Source of the DNA: Vibrio nitrifigilis
Lineage (GTDB): Bacteria; Pseudomonadota; Gammaproteobacteria; Enterobacterales; Vibrionaceae
NCBI RefSeq assembly: GCF_015686695.1
Contig: NZ_JADPMR010000003.1
Span: 124,001 to 188,000 of the forward strand
DNA: 64,000 nt
Direction: 5' to 3'
This document shows positions 9,150 through 18,343 of the stretch, in pieces; the stretch's first letter is position 1, and each line of letters begins with the position of its first letter. The position numbers and the translations under genes were made by a program. Below the pieces are notes generated by a model. The model did no database searches. It had not been told where the DNA came from and saw nothing but the letters and a program-made list of their open reading frames with translations.

Positions 9150-10493
9150 TTACTCACCGGCAATCTTCATCTTATCAATCAAGATTGAACCCGTTTGAAT
9201 CTGTGAACGCATTTCAATATCAGAACCCACAGCAACAAATCCTTTAAACATATCTTTAAGGTTACTTGCTACCGTAAAACCAGAAACAGGATATTGAATT
9301 TCACCATTTTCGACCCAGAACCCTGCGGCACCGCGTGAATAATCACCAGTAACGATGTTGACGCCTTGCCCCATCACCTCAGTTACAAGTAGCCCCGTAC
9401 CAAGCTCTTTAAGCAGTTGCTCAAAGTTTTGACCCGTCGATTTTACAAACCAATTGTGAATACCACCAGCGTGACCAGTCGGAGACATATTCATCTTCCG
9501 CGCCGCATAGCTTGTAAGAAGATAAGTAGCCAAAGTACCGTCAGTAATGATGTCTAGATCTTGCGTTGCCACGCCTTCACTGTCAAATGGGCTCGATGCT
9601 AAACCACGCAGAATATGTGGGCGCTCTTGCACATTAAACCAATCCGGTAGCACTTGTTTTCCTAGATGATCGACTAAGAATGATGACTTACGGTATAGAT
9701 TGCCACCACTGATGGCCATGACCAAATGCCCCATCAAACCTGTTGCAACATCGTTGGCAAACAGCACTGGATAATGGCCCGTTTTGACCTTCTGAGCATC
9801 AAGGCGACTTACAGTTTTTTCCGCAGCTTTTTCACCAACAAGACTTGGTGCCCAAAGGTCATCTTTGTGACGCGCAACAGTATAGCTGTAATCACGTTCC
9901 ATCTCGCCATTTTGACCTTGGCCTATCACGCAACAGCTGGTGCTATGACGACTTGATGGATAGCTAGCTAACAAACCATGGCTATTACCGTAAACACGGA
10001 TACCATAATGGCTATCATAACTCGCTCCATCACTTTGCTTAATTTTGTCACTGTAATCCAACGCCACTTTTTCCGCTTCAATAGCGATTTGTGCCGCTTT
10101 ATCTGGGTCAGGGATATCCGGGTGGAACAAGTCCAAATCAGGAATATCTTTGACCATAAATTCTTTTGGTGCAGGGCCAGCACATGGATCTTCAGAAGTG
10201 AAATGAGCAATGTCCAAGGCGGCTTGAACCGTTTGTTGAATCGCCTTCTCACTTAAATCTGAAGTCGATGCACTCCCCTTCCGCTGACCACGATATACGG
10301 TAATGCCAAGAGCACCATCGCTATTAAACTCCACATTTTCTACCTCACACATACGGGTAGAAACGCTTAGGCCTGTACTTTTTGAAATGGCAACTTCAGC
10401 GGCATCAGCACTCTGTGAGGCCATATCTAACGCTTTAGCAACAGCGGCTTCGAGTTCCACACGCTGCGCAGCGACTTGCTGTTTTACATCCAT
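9150..10493 (-). CDS. pmbA: Metalloprotease-like protein PmbA (TldE)
   Basis: Subunit of the TldD-TldE protease, which degrades unfolded peptides and matures microcin B17 and the CcdA antitoxin in E. coli. PmbA/TldE lacks the zinc-binding HExxxH of TldD, and none is visible here, as expected. 447 residues, full length (TldE/PmbA/U62 family, with SGGNLYRKSSFLVDHLG and the C-terminal GAAGFWVENGEIQYPV). Divergent from darP, as in E. coli, where yjgA and pmbA are also neighbours. TldD is not in the window. Confidence 0.94.
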   Translation of the reverse strand: MDVKQQVAAQRVELEAAVAKALDMASQSADAAEVAISKSTGLSVSTRMCEVENVEFNSDGALGITVYRGQRKGSASTSDLSEKAIQQTVQAALDIAHFTSEDPCAGPAPKEFMVKDIPDLDLFHPDIPDPDKAAQIAIEAEKVALDYSDKIKQSDGASYDSHYGIRVYGNSHGLLASYPSSRHSTSCCVIGQGQNGEMERDYSYTVARHKDDLWAPSLVGEKAAEKTVSRLDAQKVKTGHYPVLFANDVATGLMGHLVMAISGGNLYRKSSFLVDHLGKQVLPDWFNVQERPHILRGLASSPFDSEGVATQDLDIITDGTLATYLLTSYAARKMNMSPTGHAGGIHNWFVKSTGQNFEQLLKELGTGLLVTEVMGQGVNIVTGDYSRGAAGFWVENGEIQYPVSGFTVASNLKDMFKGFVAVGSDIEMRSQIQTGSILIDKMKIAGE

Positions 10494-10602
10494 ATTTTTC
10501 CCAAACTTTTAGGCATCGTAACGATAGGATAACAAGAATTTCGCTTTCTCCCCATGATTCTTGCTAAAATAGCTGACATAGCTAACTCATATAGTGATGA
10601 AA

Positions 10603-11130
10603 ATGGCCCGTAAAAACCAAAAAGCTCCTTGGGAAGAGGAAGAAGAGATCATCTGGGTAAGTAAAACCGAGATGAAAAATGACATGCTTGAACTGCAAGA
10701 ACTTGGTGAAGAGCTCGTTGCATTAAAACCAAGCGTACTTGAAAAATTTCCTCTACCAGACGAACTTGCTGAAGCGATCCGTGATGCGCAGCGTTTTAAA
10801 AACGAAGCGCGCCGCCGTCAACTTCAGTATGTTGGGAAAGTAATGCGCAATATCGATCCAGAGCCAATTCAAGCAGCTTTGGATAAATTCCGTAATAAAC
10901 ACTCTCAAAATACCGCCGTATTGCATAAGCTCGAAGAGCTACGTGATCGTGTTATTGCGGATGGTGATGATGCTATTGCTGATGTATTGGAGATGTATCC
11001 TGCTGCCGATCGTCAACGTTTACGCCAACTTGCTCGTCAAGCACGTAAAGAAAAAGAGCAGTCAAAGACACCAAAAGCAGCTCGTGAAATCTTTCAAACC
11101 TTAAAAGATTTGAACGACGAAGAGTTTTAA
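10603..11130 (+). CDS. darP: Ribosome biogenesis factor DarP (YjgA)
   Basis: Late 50S assembly factor (DUF615) that associates with the pre-50S particle and influences peptidyl transferase centre maturation. The frame opens with GTG-ATG-AAA-ATG; the ATG at 10603 gives MARKNQKAPWE, the usual vibrio N-terminus, and 175 residues. Mostly helical, charged, with the family features EIIWVSKTEMK and RFKNEARRRQLQYVGK. Transcribed divergently from pmbA and closed by a strong terminator. Confidence 0.92.
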   Translation: MARKNQKAPWEEEEEIIWVSKTEMKNDMLELQELGEELVALKPSVLEKFPLPDELAEAIRDAQRFKNEARRRQLQYVGKVMRNIDPEPIQAALDKFRNKHSQNTAVLHKLEELRDRVIADGDDAIADVLEMYPAADRQRLRQLARQARKEKEQSKTPKAAREIFQTLKDLNDEEF

Positions 11131-11135
11131 ATCAC

Positions 11136-11166
11136 AAAGCCAGATATCATTATCTGGCTTTTTTAT
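11136..11166 (+). terminator. Intrinsic terminator after darP
   Basis: Stem AAGCCAGATA/TATCTGGCTT with short loop, followed by six T on the + strand. It stops darP transcription. The reverse orientation has only a short T-run, so termination of thiQ here is less sure. Confidence 0.88.
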
Positions 11167-11180
11167 GTTCCCCTCAGACC

Positions 11181-11885
11181 TCAACTGCCTGCACGAACAA
11201 ATGCCGCTAATTCTGTATTGGGATGCTGGCTATTCAATTGGTCGATTGGCGCTGTGATTTTTACACTGCCTTCTGCCATATAGGCAAAATCAGTCGCAAT
11301 AGTCTGCGCATCTGATACATGATGCGTCACCATCAATACACTCGCACCACGCTCTCTCGCTAAACGATGAACTAATCCCAACATCTCTTCGCGAAGTACT
11401 GGGTCTAATGCTGAAAACGGTTCATCTAATAACCATACGGGATGCGACTGAACAAAACATCTTGCCAACCCTACTCTCTGCCGTTGGCCACCAGATAAAT
11501 GCTCAGGCATACGATCAAGCACATGAGCTAGCCCCACTTGCTCAGCCGCTTCTTCCACTTGCTGTTGCTGCTTTGCATTCAATTTCAGCCCAGGATGTAA
11601 TCCCAAACCAATATTTTGCCGAATGGTTAGGTGTGCAAATAAATTGTGTTCTTGAAACAGCATTGCAAAAGGCCGTTGATAAGGAGCAAGCCCGACTAAT
11701 TCTTCTCCTTGAAACGAAATCGAACCAAAGTTCGGGTCAATAAATCCTGCGACAAGACTAAGTAAGGTCGACTTTCCAGAACCACTTGGTCCCATAAGCG
11801 CAAGAATACTGCCTTGCTGCATTGTTAAATCAAATTCGAACCACTCTTGTTGGTACTCATATTTCACACCATCAAGGACTAACAT
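11181..11885 (-). CDS. thiQ: Thiamine ABC transporter ATPase ThiQ
   Basis: Energises import of thiamine, TMP and TPP through ThiP. Walker A GPSGSGKST, signature LSGGQRQRVGLARC, Walker B VWLLDEPFSALDP and switch His in MVTHHVSDAQ are all intact. The frame extends seven codons upstream, but the ATG at 11885 (MLVLDGVKYEY) sits in a 7 nt overlap with the end of thiP and gives 234 residues, close to E. coli ThiQ. It is the last gene of the thiBPQ operon. Confidence 0.94.
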   Translation of the reverse strand: MLVLDGVKYEYQQEWFEFDLTMQQGSILALMGPSGSGKSTLLSLVAGFIDPNFGSISFQGEELVGLAPYQRPFAMLFQEHNLFAHLTIRQNIGLGLHPGLKLNAKQQQQVEEAAEQVGLAHVLDRMPEHLSGGQRQRVGLARCFVQSHPVWLLDEPFSALDPVLREEMLGLVHRLARERGASVLMVTHHVSDAQTIATDFAYMAEGSVKITAPIDQLNSQHPNTELAAFVRAGS

Positions 11886-13468
11886 GCTCGACTCCGTTTT
11901 TTCCACGTAAATAGTTTTTCGACTAAGTAAAACACCCCTACACTAAATAGCAGAAGGGTTAAAGAAACTACCGCAGCCGCTTTCATCTGATAAGAGCCCA
12001 GCAACTGATACAAATACAAAGGCAAGGTACGAAAGTCTTCATTACCAAACAGAGCAATAGCACTGAGATCGCCCATTGAAAGTAGAAAGCTCAAACTAAA
12101 CGCTTGGGCCAGCGGCACTTTCAATGCTTTCATCTCTACCATACGTAAACGCTGCCAACCTTTCATTCCCAAACTCGCACATAAAAAGCGATATTGTTGC
12201 TCAATATGCAGTAACGGCTGACTTAAACTCTTAATGACATAAGGTAAAGCCATCAGTGCATTAACCAACACAACCACCCAATAGGCATGACTAAAAACAT
12301 CTATCCATTGACGCAGTAACAAAAATAACCCAGTACTGATCACCAACCCTGGAGTCACGAGAATGATAGTACCGATTAATTCCAACCCATTGGCTTGACC
12401 ATTTTTTGCTTGTAAGCGTAGCGCCCGACTGGAAAGTAAAATCGCCAATCCAGAGATACAAGCAGTGATACTTGCCAATAAAGCGACACGAACTGATGTC
12501 CCAAGAGCTTGCCAATACGCTGAGGTTGTCAGCACTGAAAATAGTTGATCATTTATGCCACTCACAACCACCATCACTAAAGGTGGCATCACCAATAATG
12601 CGACAAGGACAATCCACACACCATCCCAAACTTTCATTCTCCAGCCATCTCGCAACCACTGCATACTGGAGTGAATAGCGCCATTTGCAACAGGCTCCAA
12701 ACGAGCAAAGTAATGGAGTAAAAAGTACAGTGAAGAGCAGAGTATCATCTGCCAAATGGCTAATAAGGCACCAGTTTGCAGGTCAAAATCATATTTAATT
12801 GCCTGATAGATAGCGAGTTCAATCGTGGTGGATTTAGGGCCACCTCCCAATGCCATTACCGCAGCAAAGCTGGTAAAGCAAAGCATAAAGACTAACCCAC
12901 CGATATGAGGCAATTGCTGGCGAACCCGATGCCATTCTACCCAACGAAACTTCTGCCAATGCGACATACCAAGGTGAGCACATAACTTATGCTGATCCTC
13001 AGGTATCTCTTGCAAGCTTTGCAAAATTAATCGGCTGGAATAGGGTAAGTTAAAAAACACGTGGGCCAACAAAATCCCACCCAACCCGTAGATTTGAAAT
13101 GGCATCGTGATGCCTAATTCAGTCAACCATCCACTCCGTCCGTAGATGGCGAGTAAACCAAAAACAGCAACGAGCACGGGTAAGACTAGTGTCATACTAA
13201 AGAGCTTTAACAGGACATTTCGCCCCCAAAACTGGCGACGATATAATGCTAACGCTACGGGAATAGCGAGTACTAAGCTAATTGCTGTCGATAAGCACGC
13301 TTGATAGAAACTAAACCAAGTCACATACAAATAGTAGGAATCATGCCAAATTGCATCACTGGTATAACCCAGAGGTGCTTGCCGCAGTAACGAGACCACG
13401 GCAGACAACACAAATAGCACCACAAAAGCCCCAACAATGAGGCCTAATTTGGGAATTTTATTCAACAC
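11879..13468 (-). CDS. thiP: Thiamine ABC transporter permease ThiP
   Basis: Inner-membrane permease made of two fused BinPDT1-type halves, about 12 membrane segments in 529 residues. Each half carries an EAA-type loop that docks on ThiQ: near residue 155 (CAHLGMSHWQKFRWVEW) and near residue 430 (CASLGMKGWQRLRMVEM). It starts 6 nt after thiB and overlaps thiQ by 7 nt. Control is through the TPP riboswitch ahead of thiB. Confidence 0.94.
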   Translation of the reverse strand: MLNKIPKLGLIVGAFVVLFVLSAVVSLLRQAPLGYTSDAIWHDSYYLYVTWFSFYQACLSTAISLVLAIPVALALYRRQFWGRNVLLKLFSMTLVLPVLVAVFGLLAIYGRSGWLTELGITMPFQIYGLGGILLAHVFFNLPYSSRLILQSLQEIPEDQHKLCAHLGMSHWQKFRWVEWHRVRQQLPHIGGLVFMLCFTSFAAVMALGGGPKSTTIELAIYQAIKYDFDLQTGALLAIWQMILCSSLYFLLHYFARLEPVANGAIHSSMQWLRDGWRMKVWDGVWIVLVALLVMPPLVMVVVSGINDQLFSVLTTSAYWQALGTSVRVALLASITACISGLAILLSSRALRLQAKNGQANGLELIGTIILVTPGLVISTGLFLLLRQWIDVFSHAYWVVVLVNALMALPYVIKSLSQPLLHIEQQYRFLCASLGMKGWQRLRMVEMKALKVPLAQAFSLSFLLSMGDLSAIALFGNEDFRTLPLYLYQLLGSYQMKAAAVVSLTLLLFSVGVFYLVEKLFTWKKRSRAC

Positions 13469-13474
13469 GGCTCC

Positions 13475-14518
13475 TTAAAATGCAACCGCATGTTGCCATT
13501 CTCGAATCCAAGCTTTGCGATGTGCGGCCACTTGCTCAGGAGAAAATTCCAATGCGTGTTTCGGTTTATCTAGTTGTTGGAAGCCTTGAGGTAACTGAGT
13601 TGCCACCACTGGATACATCCAGTTCGTTGTTGGAATCTCTTTTTGGAATGAATGGCTAACCATATAAGATAAGAATTGATCGGCTAATTGAGAGTGCGGT
13701 GATCCTTTCACCTTCGCAGCCACTTCCACTTGTAAGTAATTTCCTTCGGCAAAATCTGCCGTTGCGTAATCATGATTGTTTTCAGCAATCACGTGGTAAG
13801 CCGGAGACGTTGTGTATGACAACACCATATCCGACTCCCCTTTTAAGAACATCGAATAAGCTTCTGACCACCCTTTTGTCACAGTAACGGTTTTTTTCGC
13901 CAAACGTTGCCATGCTTGTGGTGCCTTATCGCCATAGACCGATTTTACCCACAGCAATAAACCTTGACCGGGAGTCGATGTGCGAGGATCTTGATAGATA
14001 ATAGTAAGATCGTTACTTTTATCTACCATTTCACGTAAAGAGTGTGGAGGATTGGTAAGTTTTTTCTTGTTATAGACAAAGGCAAAATAGCCGTAATCGT
14101 AAGGAACGAAAGTGGTATTTGTCCATCCGTTGGGCACTTGCAATTTGGTTACATCAACGTTAGATGAAGTAAATAAGCCGGTTTTTTGTGCTTCAGTAAT
14201 CAGATTATTATCCAATCCTAAAACCACATCGGCTTTGCTATGTGAGCCTTCTAGACGCAATCGGTTAAGAATCGAGACGCCATCTTCTAAGGGGACAAAT
14301 TTCAGCTCACACCCACATTGACTCTCAAACCCTTTTTTCATCGCTGGGCCTGGCCCCCACTCTGATGTAAATGAATCATAGGTATATACAGTGAGTGTCT
14401 CTGTTTTTGCCCATACAGAGCTAGACAGCATTGCGGAACTTAAAACGGTCAGAGACAGTAAGTGAGATAAAGAAACAGAAGGTGGGTTTAGTCGTTTTGT
14501 TTTAGATAGTAATTTCAA
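13475..14518 (-). CDS. thiB: Thiamine-binding periplasmic protein ThiB (TTG start)
   Basis: Periplasmic receptor that delivers thiamine and its phosphates to ThiPQ. The open frame runs back to an ATG at 14602, but that lies inside the TPP aptamer. A TTG at 14518 has a good Shine-Dalgarno (AGGAGAG, 7-8 nt upstream) and gives 347 residues beginning KLLSKTK, then a signal peptide ending near SSSVWA-KTET. The body matches type-1-like solute receptors of the TbpA family (LTVYTYDSF, CGCELKFVPLEDG). The unusual start codon may keep expression low and tunable by the riboswitch. Confidence 0.92.
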   Translation of the reverse strand: MKLLSKTKRLNPPSVSLSHLLSLTVLSSAMLSSSVWAKTETLTVYTYDSFTSEWGPGPAMKKGFESQCGCELKFVPLEDGVSILNRLRLEGSHSKADVVLGLDNNLITEAQKTGLFTSSNVDVTKLQVPNGWTNTTFVPYDYGYFAFVYNKKKLTNPPHSLREMVDKSNDLTIIYQDPRTSTPGQGLLLWVKSVYGDKAPQAWQRLAKKTVTVTKGWSEAYSMFLKGESDMVLSYTTSPAYHVIAENNHDYATADFAEGNYLQVEVAAKVKGSPHSQLADQFLSYMVSHSFQKEIPTTNWMYPVVATQLPQGFQQLDKPKHALEFSPEQVAAHRKAWIREWQHAVAF

Positions 14519-14594
14519 GGCTCGCTCTCCTAGTATGATGAGCGGCACAGGCTTGAGGTGGATGAGAAGAATCAGAAGTTCGATTTTGACAGCC

Positions 14595-14715
14595 GCACTC
14601 AATTCCTACGCCAGCATTATCTGGTTCAGGTGTTTAATCACTAAGATGTGATTAACGGGTCCCGGATATCTTCCGATCTCAGCGCCGCTAACGCGGTTGG
14701 CTCCCCGATGAGTGC
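14595..14715 (-). promoter_or_regulatory. TPP riboswitch (THI element) upstream of thiBPQ
   Basis: On the minus strand the closing stem P1 is GCACTCA (14709-14715) with TGAGTGC (14595-14601). The conserved TPP aptamer blocks follow: GGGGAGCC, GCTGAGA near 14680, GGACCC, ACCTGAACCAG and ATAATGCTGGCGTAGGAA. An extra 8-bp stem (TTAATCAC/GTGATTAA, 14634-14655) occupies the variable position between ACCC and ACCTGA. The 76 nt between aptamer and thiB start contain no clear intrinsic terminator, so control of translation initiation is the likelier mechanism. This last point is inference. Confidence 0.95.
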
Positions 14716-14826
14716 CGCAAATTGTAAAGCGAATTAGCTAAAGAAGCTACAATGTTGTGAATGATAAACGCGATTTTTGTGGGGTTGACCATGGCGATGA
14801 ATCACCATCAACATCCAGTGAAAGAG

Positions 14827-16179
14827 TTACTTAGCTAATGCCTTAAGTAGCTTGTCGTGAATACCACCAAAACCACCATTACTCATCACCAAAATCTGGT
14901 CACCCGGTTGAGCTTCTTGTACGATCGCCGCAACTAAACTATCAATATCGTCTTTTACGATCGCTTTTTGATCACAGTGATCGGCAACGTCTTGCACCGA
15001 CCAAGGAATGTTATTGGGTTGGAATAAAAACACTTCATCAGCGACCGATAACGAACGAGCTAAAGTTTCTTTATGAACACCTAACTTCATGGTCGCAGAA
15101 CGGGGCTCAAGTACAGCCAAAATACGCTGTTGGCCAACTTTGTTACGTAAACCGCCTAAAGTCAGCGCTATCGCAGTTGGGTGATGAGCAAAATCATCAT
15201 AAACAGTGATACCTCTAACCTCGCCTTTTAGCTCTAAGCGACGTTTGGTATTTACAAATTTAGCCAAAGACTCACACGCTAAGTCAGGAGTCACTCCCAC
15301 ATGCCGCGCTGCCGCTATCGCCATTAGCGCGTTATGCATATTATGATCGCCGACCAAATCCCATTTCACATGCCCGACAACTTGGCCTTCGAATAGAACA
15401 TCGAACTGACTGGCATCCGCGGTCTGTTTTACGCCATTCCACTGATCGTTATCACCCAGAAACTCCGTTTCACTCCAACAACCACGCTCTAATACATCAT
15501 GTAATGCTTCATCTTGGCGTGGTGTAAAAATACGACCATTGCCAGGAACAGTACGGACTAAATGGTGAAATTGGCGCTTGATCGCTTCCAGATCATCAAA
15601 AATATCGGCATGATCAAACTCAAGATTATTCATGACCAATGTGCGAGGATGATAGTGGACAAACTTAGAACGCTTATCGAAAAAAGCACTGTCATATTCG
15701 TCGGCTTCAACCACAAAAAACATGCTTTCACCCATACGAGCCGAGACACCAAAGTTCCCCAGCACACCTCCAACCAAAAATCCTGGCTGATAACCACAAT
15801 CTTCGAGAATCCAAGCTAACATGCTAGAAGTCGTTGTTTTACCATGTGTACCAGCCACAGCTAATACCCAACGGTCATACAGTAAGTGTTCCTGTAACCA
15901 TTGCGGTCCAGAGGTATAACGTAGATTGTGATTCAGTACATATTCAACGCAGGGATTACCACGACTCATTGCATTACCAATTACTACCAAATCAGGTTGT
16001 GGCTCTAATTGTTTTGGATCGAAACCTTCTATTATTTCAATACCTTGAGATTCAAGCATCGTACTCATCGGCGGATATACATTGGCATCACTACCCGTCA
16101 CCTTATGTCCTGACTGGCGCGCTAACATTGCCATCCCTCCCATAAAGGTGCCGCAGATGCCCAAGATATGAATATGCAT
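14827..16179 (-). CDS. mpl: Murein peptide ligase Mpl
   Basis: Ligates recycled L-Ala-gamma-D-Glu-meso-DAP tripeptide to UDP-MurNAc, the peptidoglycan recycling shortcut. It is a cytoplasmic Mur ligase family member: Rossmann-like start MHIHILGICGTFMGG, ATP-binding GTHGKTTTSSML (about residue 112), NNLEFDHADIF and the C-terminal domain with YDDFAHHPTAI. 450 residues, full length. Divergent from fbp, as in E. coli and other vibrios. Confidence 0.95.
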   Translation of the reverse strand: MHIHILGICGTFMGGMAMLARQSGHKVTGSDANVYPPMSTMLESQGIEIIEGFDPKQLEPQPDLVVIGNAMSRGNPCVEYVLNHNLRYTSGPQWLQEHLLYDRWVLAVAGTHGKTTTSSMLAWILEDCGYQPGFLVGGVLGNFGVSARMGESMFFVVEADEYDSAFFDKRSKFVHYHPRTLVMNNLEFDHADIFDDLEAIKRQFHHLVRTVPGNGRIFTPRQDEALHDVLERGCWSETEFLGDNDQWNGVKQTADASQFDVLFEGQVVGHVKWDLVGDHNMHNALMAIAAARHVGVTPDLACESLAKFVNTKRRLELKGEVRGITVYDDFAHHPTAIALTLGGLRNKVGQQRILAVLEPRSATMKLGVHKETLARSLSVADEVFLFQPNNIPWSVQDVADHCDQKAIVKDDIDSLVAAIVQEAQPGDQILVMSNGGFGGIHDKLLKALAK

Positions 16180-16450
16180 AGATATGTGCCTTACAAAAAG
16201 AGTATGTTGTTTATTAAGAGGTAACGTCTTGCTCGCCCATTATCCTCATTCAATCCGTAAAAGCGAGTCAAGCTTTATCAGGACAATGTCATTTTCCTCG
16301 TTACCATTGCTAATTTGAGACCTAAAGCAATTACTTCAGTACTCGTAATAAGTAAAGCACTCTAAAATCGCAGTAAGTGCTTGTGTTATTAAGTTGTCAG
16401 TCACTAAATCAAGCATGGAAAACTCTAAAAAGACAAAATAAGGAAAAGAC
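16180..16450. other. Divergent intergenic region mpl/fbp
   Basis: About 270 bases without a coding frame; it should hold the promoters of mpl (leftward) and fbp (rightward). I saw no distinctive operator or hairpin. The fbp ribosome site is AAGGAAAAG at 16440-16448. Confidence 0.5.
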
Positions 16451-17470
16451 ATGTCTGAATTGCGTACACTCGGGGAATTCATTGTTGAAAAGCAACATGA
16501 CTTTCCTCACGCAAGTGGAGAATTGTCTTCACTGTTAGCCTCCATCCGTCTCGCGGCAAAAATTGTTAACCGTGAAATTAACAAAGCCGGTTTGGTGGAT
16601 ATCACAGGTTCAACAGGCGTTGATAATGTCCAAGGTGAAGAGCAGCAAAAGCTCGACGCTTTTGCGAATGAAAAATTTAAAGCGGCTCTAGAAGCGCGAG
16701 ACCAAGTCTGCGGCGTGTGTAGTGAAGAAGAAGATGAAGCGATTGTATTTAGCAAAGAACTCAACCGTAATGCTAAATACGTTGTGTTAATGGATCCTCT
16801 CGATGGCTCAAGCAACATTGATGTCAATGTCTCTGTTGGTACCATATTTACCATTTATCGCCGTGTTTCTCCAGTTGGCTCACCTCCTACTCAGGAAGAT
16901 TTCCTACAACCTGGTAATAAACAGGTTGCTGCTGGCTATGTTGTCTATGGTTCTTCAACCATGCTGGTCTACACCACGGGTAACGGTGTCAATGGCTTTA
17001 CGTATGATCCATCCATTGGTACGTTCTGTTTATCCCATGAAAACATGACGATTCCAAAAGATGGCAAGATTTATTCGATCAATGAAGGAAACTACATTCG
17101 TTTCCCGCAAGGTGTGAAGAAATACATCAAGTATTGCCAAGAAAATGTTCCAGAAGATAATCGTCCATACACTTCACGTTATATTGGTTCTCTTGTAGCA
17201 GATTTCCACCGTAACCTACTCAAAGGTGGCGTCTATCTTTACCCTAGTACACAAAGCCATCCTCAAGGTAAACTCCGCTTGTTGTATGAATGTAATCCAA
17301 TGGCATTTTTGATCGAACAAGCTGGCGGCCAAGCTACCGATGGAAAAACCCGTATCTTAGATCTAAAACCGACTGAGCTACACCAACGTGTACCATTATT
17401 CATTGGCTCAACCAACATGATGAATACGGTTCATGAGTTCTTAGAAAAATATCCAGATTCAGATTATTAA
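16451..17470 (+). CDS. fbp: Fructose-1,6-bisphosphatase class 1
   Basis: Gluconeogenic enzyme that hydrolyses fructose 1,6-bisphosphate to fructose 6-phosphate; Mg2+-dependent, cytoplasmic. The metal-binding motif DPLDGSSNID is near residue 115 and the sugar-phosphatase motif GKLRLLYECNPMAFLIEQAGG near residue 275 (read as two parts, GKLRLLYE and CNPMAFLIEQAGG). 339 residues matches class 1 enzymes. It ends at a bidirectional terminator facing the lipoprotein gene. Confidence 0.96.
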   Translation: MSELRTLGEFIVEKQHDFPHASGELSSLLASIRLAAKIVNREINKAGLVDITGSTGVDNVQGEEQQKLDAFANEKFKAALEARDQVCGVCSEEEDEAIVFSKELNRNAKYVVLMDPLDGSSNIDVNVSVGTIFTIYRRVSPVGSPPTQEDFLQPGNKQVAAGYVVYGSSTMLVYTTGNGVNGFTYDPSIGTFCLSHENMTIPKDGKIYSINEGNYIRFPQGVKKYIKYCQENVPEDNRPYTSRYIGSLVADFHRNLLKGGVYLYPSTQSHPQGKLRLLYECNPMAFLIEQAGGQATDGKTRILDLKPTELHQRVPLFIGSTNMMNTVHEFLEKYPDSDY

Positions 17471-17500
17471 TCCAGATTTGAGAACCACACGCTCAAATAT

Positions 17501-17527
17501 AAAAAAGCCAGCTGATGCTGGCTTTTC
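17501..17527. terminator. Bidirectional terminator, fbp/lipoprotein
   Basis: AAAAAAGCCAGC-TGAT-GCTGGCTTTTCTT: perfect GC-rich stem with A-run before and T-run after, between convergent genes. Confidence 0.9.
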
Positions 17528-17543
17528 TTGTTAAATACCTGAG

Positions 17544-17897
17544 TTAATCCATCATTATACCGTCATCCCAAGCATCACCTTGACGATAGCGGTCACCAAA
17601 ATTAGGATTCATATCATCACAAACGCCACGATACGGACGATGACGAATACCAAGCTCATAAGGGTCTTGGCTACAATATTGTTGGACACCAGCAACATAC
17701 CCATCTCGGTATGAGGTATATAAGGTATCTGTTATCGCATGTTCACTCTGCTCTTTTAACTCTGCTATGGTCAGTTCGATTTGACCCGTCTTACCTTGTT
17801 CAAACCCATAATTTTGCCAAGCGTTTGAATCATCAGACATTGGTGCCTGCGAGCTACATCCTGCCAACAATCCTGCAAGTAGTAAGTAGTATTTCAC
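17544..17897 (-). CDS. Small lipoprotein, DUF2799-like (GTG start)
   Basis: Short secreted lipoprotein of unknown function. The frame is open much further upstream, but a GTG at 17897 has AGGAGA 7 nt before it and gives KYYLLLAGLLAGCSSQ, a proper signal peptide with lipobox LLAGC (Cys near residue 14). The mature part is acidic and rich in Tyr/Gly/Asp (YRDGYVAGVQQYCS and the end FGDRYRQGDAWDDG), features of DUF2799 proteins. About 117 residues. It sits just downstream of ytfP and may share its transcript. Localisation to a membrane is inferred from the lipobox. Confidence 0.75.
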   Translation of the reverse strand: MKYYLLLAGLLAGCSSQAPMSDDSNAWQNYGFEQGKTGQIELTIAELKEQSEHAITDTLYTSYRDGYVAGVQQYCSQDPYELGIRHRPYRGVCDDMNPNFGDRYRQGDAWDDGIMMD

Positions 17898-17985
17898 GTG
17901 CGTTCTCCTATCCTGAATCGCCGCCTTCAGTATAGAAGTGGAATCAAGATCACTCTTACTAACGACACAATTAATTACAGATAAT

Positions 17986-18333
17986 TTACACGCGCTGACA
18001 CCAATCACCAGATTCAATTAACGTATCAAGATGATCACTATCTTGATAGATATAAATCCAAGCATCACCAAACGTGGTCGCAATAAGTTCACGTCGATAC
18101 TCTACGGGAACATCTTCCAGCTCATCTAGCTTAGCTAGTGTCGCATCATCAACCATATAAACTTCACCTCTTATGGTGTGATGTCCCTCGACTAACCCAG
18201 GATATGGACCCAAATCGTATAAGGCGAACTCTGCTTTGGTTTCAAAATGCCCAAGCAATTGGCTATTAACCAAATACGAGTGATTACACTCCCCTTGGCG
18301 TAGGGTGCCATAAACAAAAACAAGATGTTGCAC
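17986..18333 (-). CDS. ytfP: Gamma-glutamylcyclotransferase-like protein YtfP (GTG start)
   Basis: AIG2/GGCT-fold protein with the phosphate-binding YGTLR loop (VFVYGTLRQGE, residues 5-15) and the conserved acidic residue in LDELEDVPVEYRRE. The physiological substrate in bacteria is unknown. The frame extends into tamB, but the GTG at 18333 with AAGGAGAG just upstream yields 115 residues, the family length. It lies 10 nt after tamB. The tamA-tamB-ytfP order is conserved in enterics as ytfM-ytfN-ytfP. Confidence 0.9.
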   Translation of the reverse strand: MQHLVFVYGTLRQGECNHSYLVNSQLLGHFETKAEFALYDLGPYPGLVEGHHTIRGEVYMVDDATLAKLDELEDVPVEYRRELIATTFGDAWIYIYQDSDHLDTLIESGDWCQRV

Positions 18334-18343
18334 AGCGCTCTCC

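Noticed and set aside
11408..11743. 111-codon frame antisense to thiQ
   Set aside because: Fully inside thiQ, which has all ABC motifs; no ribosome site.
14518..14602. Longer thiB from the ATG at 14602
   Set aside because: That start lies within the riboswitch aptamer, adds 28 residues before the signal peptide and has no Shine-Dalgarno; the TTG at 14518 does.
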